From Priapulus caudatus (taxonomy: Eukaryota; Priapulida; Priapulimorpha; Priapulimorphida; Priapulidae): a stretch of 57,490 nucleotides of DNA. The stretch's first letter is position 1, and every line of letters begins with the position of its first letter. The stretch is taken from contig NW_014578203.1 in NCBI RefSeq assembly GCF_000485595.1, positions 1-57,490 of the forward strand, read 5' to 3'. Both the position numbers and the translations under genes were made by a program. The notes under the pieces were generated by a model. The model was given only the letters and a program-made list of their open reading frames with translations, ran no database searches and was not told the DNA's origin. Of the stretch, positions 1 to 11,157 are shown one piece after another.

Positions 1-412
1 CTTAACCCGGCTCCCAATGCTCTGAAATTTTTAGACGCCGTTTGATTGTCGAAGAGCACACACACACCACACTATATATACCATAACTTTTGAAATTTGT
101 GTTAAACTATTAATGTGTTTTCTCACGGTTTTAATGATAATATAGCTATACTAAATGTAGATTAAAGGTATAATAATAAGCATTTAATTAGGTGGAGCCT
201 TTACCTAGCATAGCAAGCCACACTAAACGCACGCACGAACGCACGCACGCACACCGGCACGCGCGCACACGCCCACACCAAAGACATTGCGGCTGCGGTG
301 TATAAGCAGCAAATCATTGCCGCGTACAGGTGTGAGACAAAAATTTAAGACAAACCCCAACGAGATACGGCTGCAGTTGTATGTGTGTGTATGTGTATGT
401 GCGTGTGCGTGT

Positions 413-794
413 GCGTTTCAATAAAATATAATGCTAAATAAATACGAAATCTATTTACTACTAAATTCTTAATGTTTCTATACTCTCTTTCACCTATTAT
501 TGCCGACAGTTTTCTGTAAATTCCGTCTAAATCCTATGTGCAACATACGCTGGCGGCCGCCATTCCTCACGCGGCTGCACTGTGCACTATGAAGTGTGCA
601 GTGGAAGTGTGCACAGTGCAGCCGCGTGAGGAATGGCGGCCGCCAGCGTATGTTGCACATAGGATTTGGACGAAATTTACAGAAACTGTCGGCAATAATA
701 GGTGAAAGAGAGTATAGAAACATTAAGAATTTGGTAGTAAATAGATTTCGTATTTATTTAGCATTATATTTTATTGAAACGCTTCAAGTGCCTG
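413..794. mobile_element. Foldback (long-TIR) non-autonomous transposon
   Basis: Arms 413-587 and 609-782 are near-perfect reverse complements of about 175 bp around a 21-bp loop. The right end continues into a terminus reading CGCTTCAAGTGCCTG, whereas the left terminus is lost in a TG repeat. The same terminal sequence occurs at 4350-4577 and at both ends of the element at 45230-46563, so this is one family. No transposase is encoded. The palindrome produces two mirror-image open frames that are not genes. Confidence 0.85.
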
Positions 795-1634
795 TACTAG
801 CGGGCAGGCGCGGTACACGCTGGGCTATCTGTAACACCCGCTGCTGACTTCGCTGTCTGCCTACTGTCAGGTACTGTTCAAGGTATAATTTCAATTTTTA
901 CGTTTTTACCCCTCTCCCATCAATTTTCTCAACGAATTTCACGTTTCACAAAATTGACCCCTACGACTGTAAAATCCGCCGATTTCCCTGAATCCGCGAA
1001 AAAATCTCATCCCGGAGTCAGTATGTATGCGTGTGTGTGCGTGTGCATGCGCGTGTGCGTGTGCGTGTGCGTGTATGTGTGTGCGCGCCGCGTTGTGTGT
1101 AAATGTGGTATGTGTGTGCGTAGGTGCGCATATGATTGTGCGGGCGCGCATGCCGTATGCGTGTAATGCGTTGTCTTTGCGTGCGTGCGCGCGTGTCTGC
1201 AAAATTGACAACGGCAGTGTAACCGTGCCGCGCACTTACCCGGCTCCAATGCTCTGACATTTTTTGAACGCCATTTCGGACTGTCTAAGAGCACACACAT
1301 ACCAGACTATATCTACCATAACCTTTTGAAATTGTGCTTAAACTATTAATCGTTGTTTCTCACGGGTTTTAATGATAATATAGGCTATCTAAATGTAGAT
1401 TAACAGGTATCAATAACAAGCATTAATTAGGTGTGAGCTTTTCACCTAGCATAGCAAGTTACACTAAAGCCACGCACGAACGCGCACGCACGTCAGCTAC
1501 CGGCACGCGACAGCACGCCAAACCGCACATACCAACGACATTGCGGCTGCAGTGTATAAACAGCCAATCACTGCCGCGCACAGCTTTGAGACGAAAATTT
1601 CAGACAAACCCCAACGAGATACGGCTGCAGTTGT

Positions 1635-1737
1635 ATGTGTATGTATGTGTATGTGTGTGTGCGTGTGTGCGTGCGCGTGTGCGTGTGCGTGTGTATGTAT
1701 GTATGTATGTATGTATGTATGTATGTATGTATGTATG

Positions 1738-1768
<31 letters not shown>

Positions 1769-2130
1769 TGTATGTATGTATGTATGTATGTATGATGTAT
1801 GTATGATGTGTATGTATGTATGATATGTATGTATGTATGTATGTATGTATTATGTATTTATGTATGTATGTATGTATGTATGTATGCTAATGTATGCTAT
1901 GTGATGTACTGTATGTATGTATGTAATGTATGTATGTATGTATGTATGTATGTATGTATGTATGTATGTATGTATTATTTATGTATGTAGTAATTATGTT
2001 ATGATGTATGTATGTATGTACGTACGTACGTACGTACGTAGTAGTATGTATGTATGTATGTATGTATGTATGTTATGTATGTATGTATGTTATTATGTAT
2101 GTATGTATGTATGTATGCGTGTGTGTGCGT
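1635..2130 (+). repeat. TG/TATG microsatellite
   Basis: Starts as TG/CG dinucleotides and becomes an interrupted TATG tetranucleotide tract. Phase slips (ATG, TAATG, TGATG) are frequent. Open frames across it are low complexity. Confidence 0.95.
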
Positions 2131-3199
2131 GTGCATGTGCGTGTACGTGTATGTGTGTGCGCGCCCGTGTGTTTGTAAATTGGTATGTGTGTGCGTGGGT
2201 ACGCGTGTGATTGTGCGTGCGCATGCCCATGTGTGTGTGAATGCGGTGTGTGCGTGCGTGCGCGCGTGTGTGATGCGTGTGTGCGCGCGTGTCTGCAAAT
2301 ATTTGACAACGGGAGGTGTAACCCTGCCCGCCGCCGTCCACTGACTTTCAAGAACATATATCTTCAAAACTACTCAATGCATTTTGTTTGTTTTTAAGAA
2401 TTTGACTTATTAATGATGCTTCCTACCAAAATGATATTTTCAAAAATAATATCTAAATAAGTGAAATTGTCTATGCAATCACCCCATTCACATTTTTGAA
2501 AAATTGTATGTAATTTAGGTAAAACTCACATTTTATATATATTTAGATACATTTTTTTTAAACAAATATTGATATATGCTCGAGTCTAACTATTCAGTAT
2601 TGTACTGGTAAATACATCCTCAACTAAAGTGAGAGATAAATCTTAAAACGCCCCATCCTCAAAAACTCTGTGTTAAATGTGGTATGTGGTGCGTAGGTGG
2701 ACGCATATGATTGTGCGTCGCGCATGGCGCGTGATGCGTGTGAATGCGGTGTCCCTGCGTGCGTGCGCGCGTGTGTGCAAATAATTTGACAACGCCAGGT
2801 TAACCACGTGGCCGACTTACGCGGCTGCCAATGCTCTGACATTTTTAAGACGCCGTTTCGATTGTCCTAAGAGCACACACATACCAGACTAATCTACCAT
2901 AATCTTTTAAATTTGGTGTTCATACTATTAATGTTTTCTCACGGTTTTAAATGATAATATAGCTATACTAAATGTAGATAAGGTATAATAAGCAAGCATT
3001 TTAATTAGGTGGAGCTTTCCAACTAGCTTAGCAAGTTACACTAAACGCATCGCACGAAACTGACGCACGCACAACCGGCTGCCGGCACACACGTACATAC
3101 CAACAAACATTGCGCTGCGCGTGATAAACAGCCAATCACTGCCTGCGCACAGCTGTGAGAAAAAATTCAGACTAACCCCACGAGATACGGCTGCAGTTG

Positions 3200-3575
3200 T
3201 ATGTGTATGTATGTGTATGTGTGTGTGCGTGTGTGCGTGTGTGCGTGCGCGTGTGCGTGTGCGTGTGCGTGTGCGTGTGTATGTATGCATGTATGTTAAT
3301 GATGTTATTATGTATATATGTATGGTAATGTATGTATACTTATGTATGTATGATGTAGTATGTATGTATGTTGATGTAATGTATGTATGTATGTATTGTA
3401 TGTTGTATGCTAGATGTATGTATTTAGTATGTATGTATGTATGGTATGTATGTATTTATGTATGTATGTGTGTATGGTATGTATGTATTCATATATATAG
3501 TATGTATATATGTATATATGTATGTATGTATGTCATGTATGTTGTATGTATGTATGTATGTATGTATGTATTATG

Positions 3576-3606
<31 letters not shown>

Positions 3607-3701
3607 TGTATGTATGTATTGTATGTAGTATGTATGTATGTATGTATGTATGTAGTATGGGTAGAATGCCTATGTATGTATGTATGTTGTATGTATGGAT
3701 G

Positions 3702-3732
<31 letters not shown>

Positions 3733-3907
3733 TGTAGTATTATGTATGTATGTATGTAGTATGTATGATGTAATGTATTGTATGTATGTATGTATTTATG
3801 TAGTATGTATGTATGTATGTATGTATGTATGTATGTATGTATGATATGTATGTAGTATGTATGTATGTACTGTATGTATGTATGTATGTATGTTATGTAT
3901 GTATGAT
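3200..3907 (+). repeat. TG/TATG microsatellite, second tract
   Basis: Same composition and same position relative to the repeat unit as the tract near 1.7 kb, about 700 bp long. It ends abruptly against the inverted half-unit that begins at about 3910. Confidence 0.95.
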
Positions 3908-4349
3908 TTCCCCCGCGGGCACGGTTACACCTCCCGTTGTTAAATATTTGCACACACGCGCTCACGCACGCACACATCGCATTCACACGCATACGGCCAT
4001 GCGCATGCACAATCACATGCGCACCCACGCACACACATACCACATTTACACACACACGGGCGCGCACACACATACACGCACACGCACTCGCACACGCGCA
4101 TGCACACGCACACACACACGCATACATACTGACTCCGGGATGAGATTTTTCCGCGGACTCGCGGAAATTGGCGGATTTGACAGTCGCAGGGGTCAATTTT
4201 GTGAAACGTGAAATTTGTTGAGAAAATTGAGGGGGGCGGTAAACATGTAAAAATTGAAATTATACATTGAACAGTACCTGACAGTAGACTGACAGCGAAA
4301 TCAACAGCGGGTGTTACAGATAGACAGCGTATACCGCGCCTGCCGCTAG

Positions 4350-4577
4350 CACAGGCACTTAAAGCGTTTCAATAAAATATAATGCTAAATAAATACGAAA
4401 TCTATTTACTACCAAATTCTTAATGGTTTCTATACTCTCTTTCACCTATTATTGCCGACAGTTTCCTGTAAATTCCGTCCAAGTCCTATGTGCAACACAC
4501 GCTGGCGGCCGCCATTCCTCACGCGGCTGCACTGTGCACACTTCCACTGCACACTGCATAGTGCACAGTGCAGCCGC
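4350..4577 (+). mobile_element. Truncated copy of the foldback transposon
   Basis: Begins with the family terminus CACAGGCACTTAAAGCG and runs through one whole arm, the loop and the first bases of the second arm, then stops at 4577, just before the LTR that starts at about 4590. The remaining arm is not found beyond the LTR element. Confidence 0.75.
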
Positions 4578-4589
4578 TGGAACAGTTTT

Positions 4590-5118
4590 TATACACATTA
4601 GCCGAATAAAGATATTTCCAGACGGCCGTTAACGCTCAATTACGGTAAGCGATCATCCAGCATACGTCATACCCACGTCTGTCATCTACATGGCCAAGGG
4701 GGGCGTAAACACATCTTCAACCCCACTCGCCAATGGTCATTCATACCGTCATTGCATTACAACTGTCCGTAGGCGCTAATAAGGGACCTATGCCTTCCTT
4801 ATAGCCAGCAGTGATTGGTAGAAGCATAGTCGGTAGTGGGATCGCGACTCATCGTGCAAGATCGGGGATATAAAAGAGCCTGCACGAGAGCCACGGGGCT
4901 CTCTTGTGTTTACCCTCGTCTGTAGCTAGTTTTAGTGTATAGTGCGCAACATTTAGTTTAGCCTGTGTGATTTGTACGTGTTTTAGTGAGTATATAATAT
5001 ACGGTGAAACGGCAGTTTGTAAACTACATTCCTGTTTTACACACAATTACACGGCGCACATAGCACGCAAGCTACAGCGCACAGTCGCCTGGCAGCAGAA
5101 AGAAATCCAGCGACTACA
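4590..5118 (+). repeat. 5' LTR
   Basis: Direct-repeat partner of 7670-8217 with only scattered substitutions. Contains TATAAAAG at 4869-4876 followed by a hairpin-forming GAGAGCC...GGCTCTC, as expected of the U3/R junction, and ends ACTACA next to the primer-binding site. Confidence 0.75.
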
Positions 5119-5119
5119 T

Positions 5120-5142
5120 TGGTGCCGTGACCAGGATTCGAA
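5120..5142 (+). promoter_or_regulatory. Primer-binding site, tRNA-His-like
   Basis: One base after the LTR end, a 23-bp stretch starting TGGTGCCGTGAC and ending GGATTCGAA is complementary to the 3' end of a tRNA (T-loop GGTTCGAATCC plus acceptor stem and CCA). The GTGACGGCACCA-type stem resembles metazoan tRNA-His with two mismatches. The assignment to His is by recall of tRNA sequences, not by search. Confidence 0.7.
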
Positions 5143-7669
5143 ACAACGCGGGGTGCTACCGCTATACGCTTCACTGCCGTTTCACTGAACTGCACGAGAT
5201 GAGCCAACAATTTCTCTGATAAACAGTTTCGCTCCACCGCCTTTTCTACGTTGACCGGCCACGCCGCGCGATTCGACCAACAACAGCTGTAACGATGAGG
5301 AAGAAGATGAAGAAGAAGAAGAAGAAAGAAGAAGTAAACATTGAGATGCTTGGCAGATTCCGCAGTTGAATTGTGACATTCGATATGCAGAGATTCGTCA
5401 TACGAGCAAAATGTATGGAAATGCATTCGGACAGTACGTGATAGGCAGCTGCAAATAGCGCATTATAGAGCCAGAACATTCGCAATTGTACGACCTGGCT
5501 ATGGAAGAAGCCGGAACGACACAGAAAAACGCCGATTCAGATTTCGAGGCAGCAAAAGATTGCTACCATATGCTATCACGCTGCAACGGACCGCACGCGG
5601 ATCCGATAGACCTTCGCAAGCAAGCATTACATACGGAGGCCGGAGGCAGCTGCAGAGGCGCTGAAGTATTGATTTCACCCGAGCCCCTATAGCAACCAGA
5701 ACAACGCGCGAGTCAGCTACACGTACGCAAGGACCGACAGAAATCAGCTGATGCCGGACAACGACAATATAGCGAAATATCCGCTGGAAAGACCACAAAC
5801 TCAAGGAGATAGTTCGAGGCGGGTGAGTGAAACAAATTCTTGTGTCGGCATAAATAGATTGTGTATTAAACTAGCTTTGAAAGGTACGAGCGTATTACAT
5901 AGCAAAATATTAAAGCACTTTCTCCACCTATAACTACCACTACTATCCCCTCCACCACCCTCAACATCCTATGATTTTATTACGTTAGCCATGACTGATT
6001 TATCTATAGAAACGATTGCATGTGTTAGACGTAAAGTTATTAAACCTCCATTGGGCAGCGTGGTAGAGGGTCTTGATTTCGGGTTACGAGTTTTCTGAAA
6101 TGCGTAGAATGCCCGAATTCCCGAGACAAAGCATATAGTCTTAAGGGAATAAGACGAGGTGCTAGGTAGACGCACAGGTTAATGCAAGGGCCTGGGATAT
6201 ACGCCCTCGGACTTGCTGAGGTAGGCCACAAACAGAATCGTGGGACAGAGAGCGAGAGTAGTGAGGTAGGGGCACAGGTAGATTTACGCCCGTTAGCAGA
6301 ACTACGAGATTCACCTGAGAGGGGTAATCGTTCTGTTTAGGTGTCACGGTATAAGTATGACTCGAAGGATAGCACATATGGGAATGTACACCTAGAGCAC
6401 AAAACACCCACCCCCACCCAACCATACCTTTCCTGATCCATTATTCCTATGGTATACCAAAAGTGCATATTATAATGTTTCGAAGCTCACACCTGCGAGG
6501 TACGCAATCATTTTGCCTATATTGTTTCCCAGCCTACGGGACGTGTTATTATTACTCGTTGATTGTAGTATTTATTGGTGTAATCTTTGCGTGAAACGTT
6601 ATGTAGAAATTTGTCATCGTTTTTGAATATGTCGTAACGGTACGTTTACACTATATTGTCAGACTCCTAAACACATTCTTCAATTAGAGTTTGATATAGG
6701 CCTAAAACATTTAATCGAAAATATAAAATCACTTTTGCGTTTTTTGTTGACTGTATGATGTGTGGAAGTGACAAAGGTTGTCAGGTCCACAGCGGTATTG
6801 TAATAATGAATTATGGTAATAATCGGTGCTGTGTGTATTAATGGGATTAAGCGGTTTATGACAATTATGAATATGAATATGAATGATTATGATGAATATG
6901 ATTATGAATATGATATGATGATGATGATTATGAATATGATATGATAATGATTATGAATACGATATGTAATGGAGCACGAAGCTCGATAGATTTAAACCTG
7001 GTTTCGGTAATACGGTATTCGGTAATGCGTGTCGGTACACGCATATGTTGTATTGTAGGTATTCTACGTTGTACAGGACGATGCACGTACGTTACAGCAT
7101 AAAAAGACGCAAGAGTGAGAGTAATTGCAGCGATATCAAAATGTTTACTGCCAAATGTGTTGAAGTTCTGACTCGTACGGTGATCAAACTTCATCGTTAC
7201 TTGTTTTGTATAGGAGGCCTTATTATATAGCTTAGGATAGCTTGTATAGGAAGCGGCAGTAACATTATTATTATTATTATTATTATGCTTCCTTGCTTTC
7301 CACATTCTAATGGTCATCTTGTTACGAATATTACTGTTCTAAAGACGAGGGCATTTCTTACATTCACCTAATCACTGCTAACAGCTACACCTTCTACCTA
7401 CCTATGCTACCTCTTCATTTATCGGTTTTCTAAATGCACATCATAATTGACTAAAATAATACCATTCTCTATCAATCCAGCAAATGACATTACCGTTGCT
7501 CTTCATACGGGATTTTACACGCCACTTTACTAGAGCAGCCGGAACAGCATTGACGATGGGTCATTGTCTTTCCCCGGCGTGGGGGGAAACTTTCGGAGAG
7601 TAAAATACACACATTAGCCGCATCACTCCCATTAGTACCGGTCAGCTTTCGGCTAAAATACAAACTAGA
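5143..7669 (+). other. Internal region of the decayed LTR element
   Basis: Contains a GAA-type trinucleotide tract (5296-5334) and an open frame at 5486-5692 (68 residues, acidic, starting MYDLAMEEAG) that could be a gag remnant but has no recognisable motif. There is also a GAT/TAT-rich microsatellite at about 6860-6965 and a TTA tract at 7263-7286. No pol domain is readable in any frame. Confidence 0.5.
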
Positions 7670-8217
7670 TATACACATTAGCCGAATAAAAATATTTTCA
7701 GACGGCCGTTAACGCTCAATTACGGTAAGCGATCATCCAGCATACGTCATACCCACGTCTGTCATCTACATGGCCGAGGGGGGCGTAAACACATCTCCAA
7801 CCCCACTCGCCAATGGTCATTCATACCGTCATCACATTACAACTGTCCGTAGGCGCTAATAAGGGACCTATGCCTTCCTTGTAGCCAGCATTGATTGGTA
7901 GAAGCATAGTCGGTAGTGGGATCGCGACTCATCGTGCAAGATCGGGGATATAAAAAAGCCTGCACGAGAGCCACGGGGCTCTCTTGTGTTTACCCTCGTC
8001 TGTAGCTAGTTTTAGTGTGTAGTGCGCAACATTTAGTTTAGCCTGTGTGATTTGTACGTGTTTTAGTGAGTATATAATATACGGTGAAACGGCAGTTTGT
8101 AAACTACATCAGTCTACTCTCATTTTATTTCTGTTTTACACACAATTACACGGCGCACATAGCACGCAAGCTACAGCGCCCAGTCGCCTGGCAGCAGAAA
8201 GAGATCCAACGACTACA
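7670..8217 (+). repeat. 3' LTR (or separate LTR copy)
   Basis: Nearly identical to 4590-5118, including the TATA box. The right edge abuts sequence (from 8218) that is matched at 38617, where no LTR is present, so the insertion is absent from the second copy of this locus. Confidence 0.7.
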
Positions 8218-8336
8218 CTATAACGCATGATCACTTTCCCGTAAGTTAGGCGGTTTCAAGTTGTGTTAATATTTATGAGATGCTCTTAGGCAGGCTTTAT
8301 CATTAAAAAAATATTTGTGGAATATTTGACGCATGT

Positions 8337-8739
8337 AAAAATGCATGACATCAGTGCTTTGCGGTCACGGATTGAAGTGGCAAGAGCAAACTGCTTATAT
8401 GTTCGCACGTGCTAGCATTTGAAAATGTCGTCGGTGATGTTTGACTCATACAATTTTCCTTTTATTTCCAGTGACTTTACGTACATTTACAACTGGATGT
8501 ATGGCAACTGTTACACTTTCAACAGTGGTTGGCATCATCAGAAACTGAGAGAGAGTTTCCAACCCGGGTCTCTATATGGTGATTAGTATACTAACTATCA
8601 TAATACGGCACAGGGGAGTTACATCACCATAGTTCGTAACATAATAATCTATAATAGCGCACAGCAAATTATACATTTCCACTGCATCGCAAATCATGTA
8701 TTGTAGTTATTTACTGGATATAAAATAGAGTTAGCGCAG
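8337..8739. other. Segment inverted relative to the second copy
   Basis: These 403 bp are the reverse complement of 38747-39148, while the flanking sequence on both sides is in direct orientation in the two copies. The junctions are CATGT on the left and ACATG on the right in both copies, a 5-bp inverted pair. The segment carries exon 2 of the channel gene and flanking intron. Confidence 0.85.
8472..8578 (+). CDS. DEG/ENaC channel exon 2, left copy (inverted)
   Basis: A 107-bp exon preceded by a pyrimidine-rich TTTTATTTCCAG acceptor and followed by G|GTGATT. Translated with one carried-in base, it gives DFTYIYNWMYGNCYTFNSG and continues to PGSLYG. YGNCYTFNSG is the hallmark of the extracellular domain of degenerin/epithelial sodium channels, just after the first conserved cysteine pair. 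The incoming phase (one base) completes the two bases left over by exon 1. However, this exon is on the plus strand while its exon 1 (9170-9741) is on the minus strand, so the left copy cannot be spliced as a normal gene as assembled. The second copy (38907-39013) is on the minus strand, as expected. Confidence 0.88.
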
Positions 8740-8761
8740 ACATGGCTTCGCCTGTCACTCA

Positions 8762-8891
8762 GGCTAACGCTTCATTAGGAGTGTTCTCAACTTTTATATC
8801 ATTAATGATTAATGATTAATGATTGATAATCCTAACCCTAACCCTAACCATAGACATTAAAGTTGGGAACACTCCTAATGGAGTATCACCC
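8762..8891. mobile_element. MITE with internal CCCTAA tract
   Basis: A 130-bp element with imperfect terminal inverted repeats (shared core CATTAGGAGTGTTC). It is flanked by an 8-bp direct repeat GTCACTCA (8754-8761 and 8892-8899) and has a CCTAACCCTAACCCTAACC tract at 8831-8849. The corresponding place in the second copy (near 39165) has a single GTCACTCA and no insert, which proves the borders. The 8-bp duplication suggests hAT-type mobilisation. Confidence 0.88.
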
Positions 8892-8982
8892 GTCACTCAA
8901 GTAATAACGGTAAGTGTCGTAAAAGTGTGTGTGTGGGGGGGGGGCACAAGACTGGTTGGAAATTATGTTTGAAATAAATGCT

Positions 8983-9075
8983 TTAACCACAACGTCGCCC
9001 CTATTTAACCACAACGTCGTCCTTATTTAACCACAACGTCTCCGTTTTTAACGGCCTCGCCTTTATTTAACAATG
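8983..9075 (+). repeat. 22-bp minisatellite in intron 1
   Basis: About four copies of a unit containing TTTAACCACAACGTCG, in the intron between exon 1 (9170) and the place where exon 2 should be. The second copy of the locus has roughly four times as many units (39250-39680). Confidence 0.85.
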
Positions 9076-9169
9076 TCACCTATTTAACAACGACGTTGTG
9101 ACTTAGTGAACCGTCCCTTTGCGTCTCGAATCAGTTTACAGTGGGGTACAGTGTGAATCCTTAGCTTAC

Positions 9170-9741
9170 CTTGCTCCACAGGTCTGCGTTCCACCGTACG
9201 AGCAGAGCAGAAGCATGTCTTCAATCTGATGCCCCACCCTCTCTCGCTCCGCCGCGTTCGCCGCCATCACTTTACTAGAGTAGCCAAGTCTCGTCTCCAG
9301 TTCGCTGACCAAGTTTCGCTTGCGCTTCTCGTTCGCTCGTGTAGCATCCGCGCTGCCGCCCTCCGTGCGATTCTGGGGATCACGGCCACCGCCAGGTGGC
9401 GCGCCGTTTATCGCGCCGCACATCAGGTCGAAGTAGCCGCGCGCGTTCCCGACCGAGCACCGCATCGGGTTCTGGTTGCAGACGGTCACCGCGGGGAAGG
9501 TCCGCCGCGACTCCGAGTCGATGTCGATCGTCGTGGCAACGGCGTGCCGGTTCGCGACGAACGCTCGGACGGTGTAGAAGAGCTGACAGGCGAGTATGCC
9601 CGCGCAGCCGATGATTAGCAGCAGCCAGACTATCCGGCGCGTGCCGCTCGCCGCCGGCGCCGACACGTTCCGAAGGCCGTGCATCGACGTGTCGCGCGAG
9701 AAGTCGACGAGCCGTCGCCGCGCCGATACACCGTCCGCCAT
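9170..9741 (-). CDS. DEG/ENaC sodium channel, exon 1 (left copy)
   Basis: First coding exon of a degenerin/epithelial sodium channel (ASIC/ENaC family), a trimeric plasma-membrane cation channel. Start is ATG at 9741; 190 codons plus two bases end at a GCAAG|GTAAGC donor at 9170. Residues 21-22 are the conserved gating HG in a SMHGLRNV context. TM1 is about residues 37-62 (IVWLLLIIGCAGILACQLFY). The family motif FPAVTVCNQNPMR follows at 82-94. An Asn-Arg-Thr glycosylation site and a first cysteine pair (CSYGGTQTC) lie near the exon end, as expected. The frame is clean, unlike the second copy at 39775-40393. Downstream on the minus strand, exon 2 is inverted and exon 3 is missing, so this copy is broken as assembled. 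No ligand or subunit class can be assigned. Confidence 0.93.
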
Positions 9742-9929
9742 CGCAGACCCGCGTTTTGATCACCGACGACGTTCGTGCCTGGGCGAGGCGCATCTTCACG
9801 CTGGTGTAGCGTGACATGTGGCGCCGTCTGTCGACGTGACATTGTTTTCACAGCGTGTTCGTGTTTGCGGAGGGTTGAATGCGGCTCATTAGCGCGATAA
9901 ACATGTTACATGTTATGATAATAAATGGA

Positions 9930-10240
9930 CTACGCCACGAATTTTCTATGGTAAAATTTGCACCATTTTTGCTGCCATTTTTTTACATTAAAAGTAAGAA
10001 CAATCGGGACTAAACGTATCGTCAAATTTTTACCTGATAAGATTGTTTCTCAACTAGTTAAAAATCCAAAAAACCTGGACGATTTTCATATGAATGTTCC
10101 CAACATTAATTGCTTGCTATGGGCTATGTATGAGGCACGAGCGTATGTTCACATCGAACAATATAGTAAAACAGGAAGTATAATGCAGCAATTTAACCAC
10201 AAAAAGTGAACACAATTACTTATATTTTAGAATTGCTACA
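9930..10240 (+). repeat. Dispersed repeat, inverted copy at 38150-38470
   Basis: About 310 bp that recur as a reverse complement at 38150-38470 with roughly 10% divergence. The plus strand has an 83-codon open frame (9958-10209), not recognisable as a known domain. The inverted copy keeps much of it but with frame breaks. Likely a transposon or pseudogene fragment. Confidence 0.6.
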
Positions 10241-10245
10241 CAGCA

Positions 10246-10400
10246 GGGGTCGAAATTAGCGGTATCCCGATATCCGCGGGATAGTAGATTCTTGATTTGG
10301 ATACCAGATTTCAATGCTTGGTATGCCGCCGGGATAGTAAAAAAAACACGTCAAAATCGGGATAGTGGTTGTTGAGTTATCAACTTTATACGGCAGCGCA
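10246..10400 (+). mobile_element. Possible transposon end
   Basis: Starts CAGGGGTCGAAATTAGC, the kind of terminus seen on hAT-like non-autonomous elements in invertebrates and similar to the element at 44370-44686. I could not find the matching right end, so it is probably truncated. Confidence 0.4.
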
Positions 10401-10677
10401 TCTAAGCGAGTGCGCGCGCTCTGAGTTATACACTAGCGTTACACAGCATATTTGCAAGCGCAAGCGTAAGCATGGCCGATGTTGATACATGAATGTGATG
10501 TGTATACATTAATTATATCAAGCGAACCAGACAATGCGTCTAGACAATACGTCTGAAGTGTACTGTGGAGGCGTATGTAAAATGAACGCGAGCAATGAGA
10601 ATTTTGAAAGCAAACACGGAAAATTTGACAATTTTATGACATGGGGTGAATTTTCTCAGTTTCATCTTTCCTCATTT

Positions 10678-10783
10678 CCACATACACAAACAAACACACA
10701 CACGCACGCACACACGCACACACACACACACACACACACAACACGCACACACAGAGACACACATATATACAAATACTACAACA

Positions 10784-10833
<50 letters not shown>

Positions 10834-11051
10834 GCGCACGCACAGACAGACACGCACGCGCGCGCGCACGCACGCACGCACACATACACACACACAAACA
10901 CGCACGCACGCACGCACTAGAACACACACACGCAGCACACCACAACACGCACGCACGCAACACACACACACACGGCACGCACGCACACGCACACGGCACG
11001 CACCGCGCACGCACGCACACACACACACACATACTCAAACAAACACACACA

Positions 11052-11084
<33 letters not shown>

Positions 11085-11157
11085 ACACGCACGCACGCAC
11101 GCACGCGCACGCGCACGCACACACACACGCGCGCGCACACGCATGCACACGCATATG
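10678..11157 (+). repeat. CA/CACG microsatellite
   Basis: Nearly 480 bp of alternating purine-pyrimidine CA and CACG repeats, with a few interruptions. Long open frames on both strands (Thr/His or Cys/Val) are artefacts of the repeat. Confidence 0.95.

Larger units (their letters stand above)
1..4577. repeat. Nested tandem plus inverted repeat block
   Basis: Three diverged copies of one unit start at 1, 1236 and 2816 (each opens with a variant of CTTACCCGGCTCCAATGCTC and runs about 400 bp to a GGCTGCAGTTGTATGTG motif). Each is followed by a TG/TATG microsatellite. A second half-unit, ending in a variant of TTTGACAACGGAGGTGTAACC, lies at about 1021-1235, 2116-2335 and 2672-2815, and inverted at 3910-4135. 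The arm 790-1030 reappears as its reverse complement at about 4120-4350, so the block is a roughly 4-kb inverted repeat with tandem units inside. I see no gene here; every open frame is repeat-encoded Tyr/Met/Cys/Val or Thr/His. Confidence 0.8.
4590..8217 (+). mobile_element. Decayed LTR retrotransposon
   Basis: Two near-identical direct repeats, 4590-5118 and 7670-8217, flank about 2.5 kb. The right copy has a roughly 20-bp insertion near 8108. Both have a TATA box (4869 and 7949) and end in ACTACA. A tRNA primer-binding site follows the left copy. The internal part has no reverse transcriptase, protease or integrase frame that I can recognise, so the element is deleted or decayed. The shared repeat begins TATACAC rather than TG, so the 5' border is uncertain, and flanking bases (ctaga/ctata) are only an imperfect target duplication. 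It may instead be two separate LTR fragments. It sits where intron 2 and exon 3 of the left DEG/ENaC copy would be expected. Confidence 0.7.

Noticed and set aside
5486-5692. 68-codon frame as a gag gene
   Set aside because: No motif, short, and the surrounding internal region is decayed; kept only as a note in the LTR element.
7490-7678. Minus-strand frame ending CSSKVACKIPYEEQR before a GTAATG donor
   Set aside because: Cysteine spacing and position (3' of exon 1 on the minus strand) faintly suggest a DEG/ENaC cysteine-rich exon, but the expected cysteine is Tyr, the acceptor is unclear and no second copy is seen. Too weak to call.
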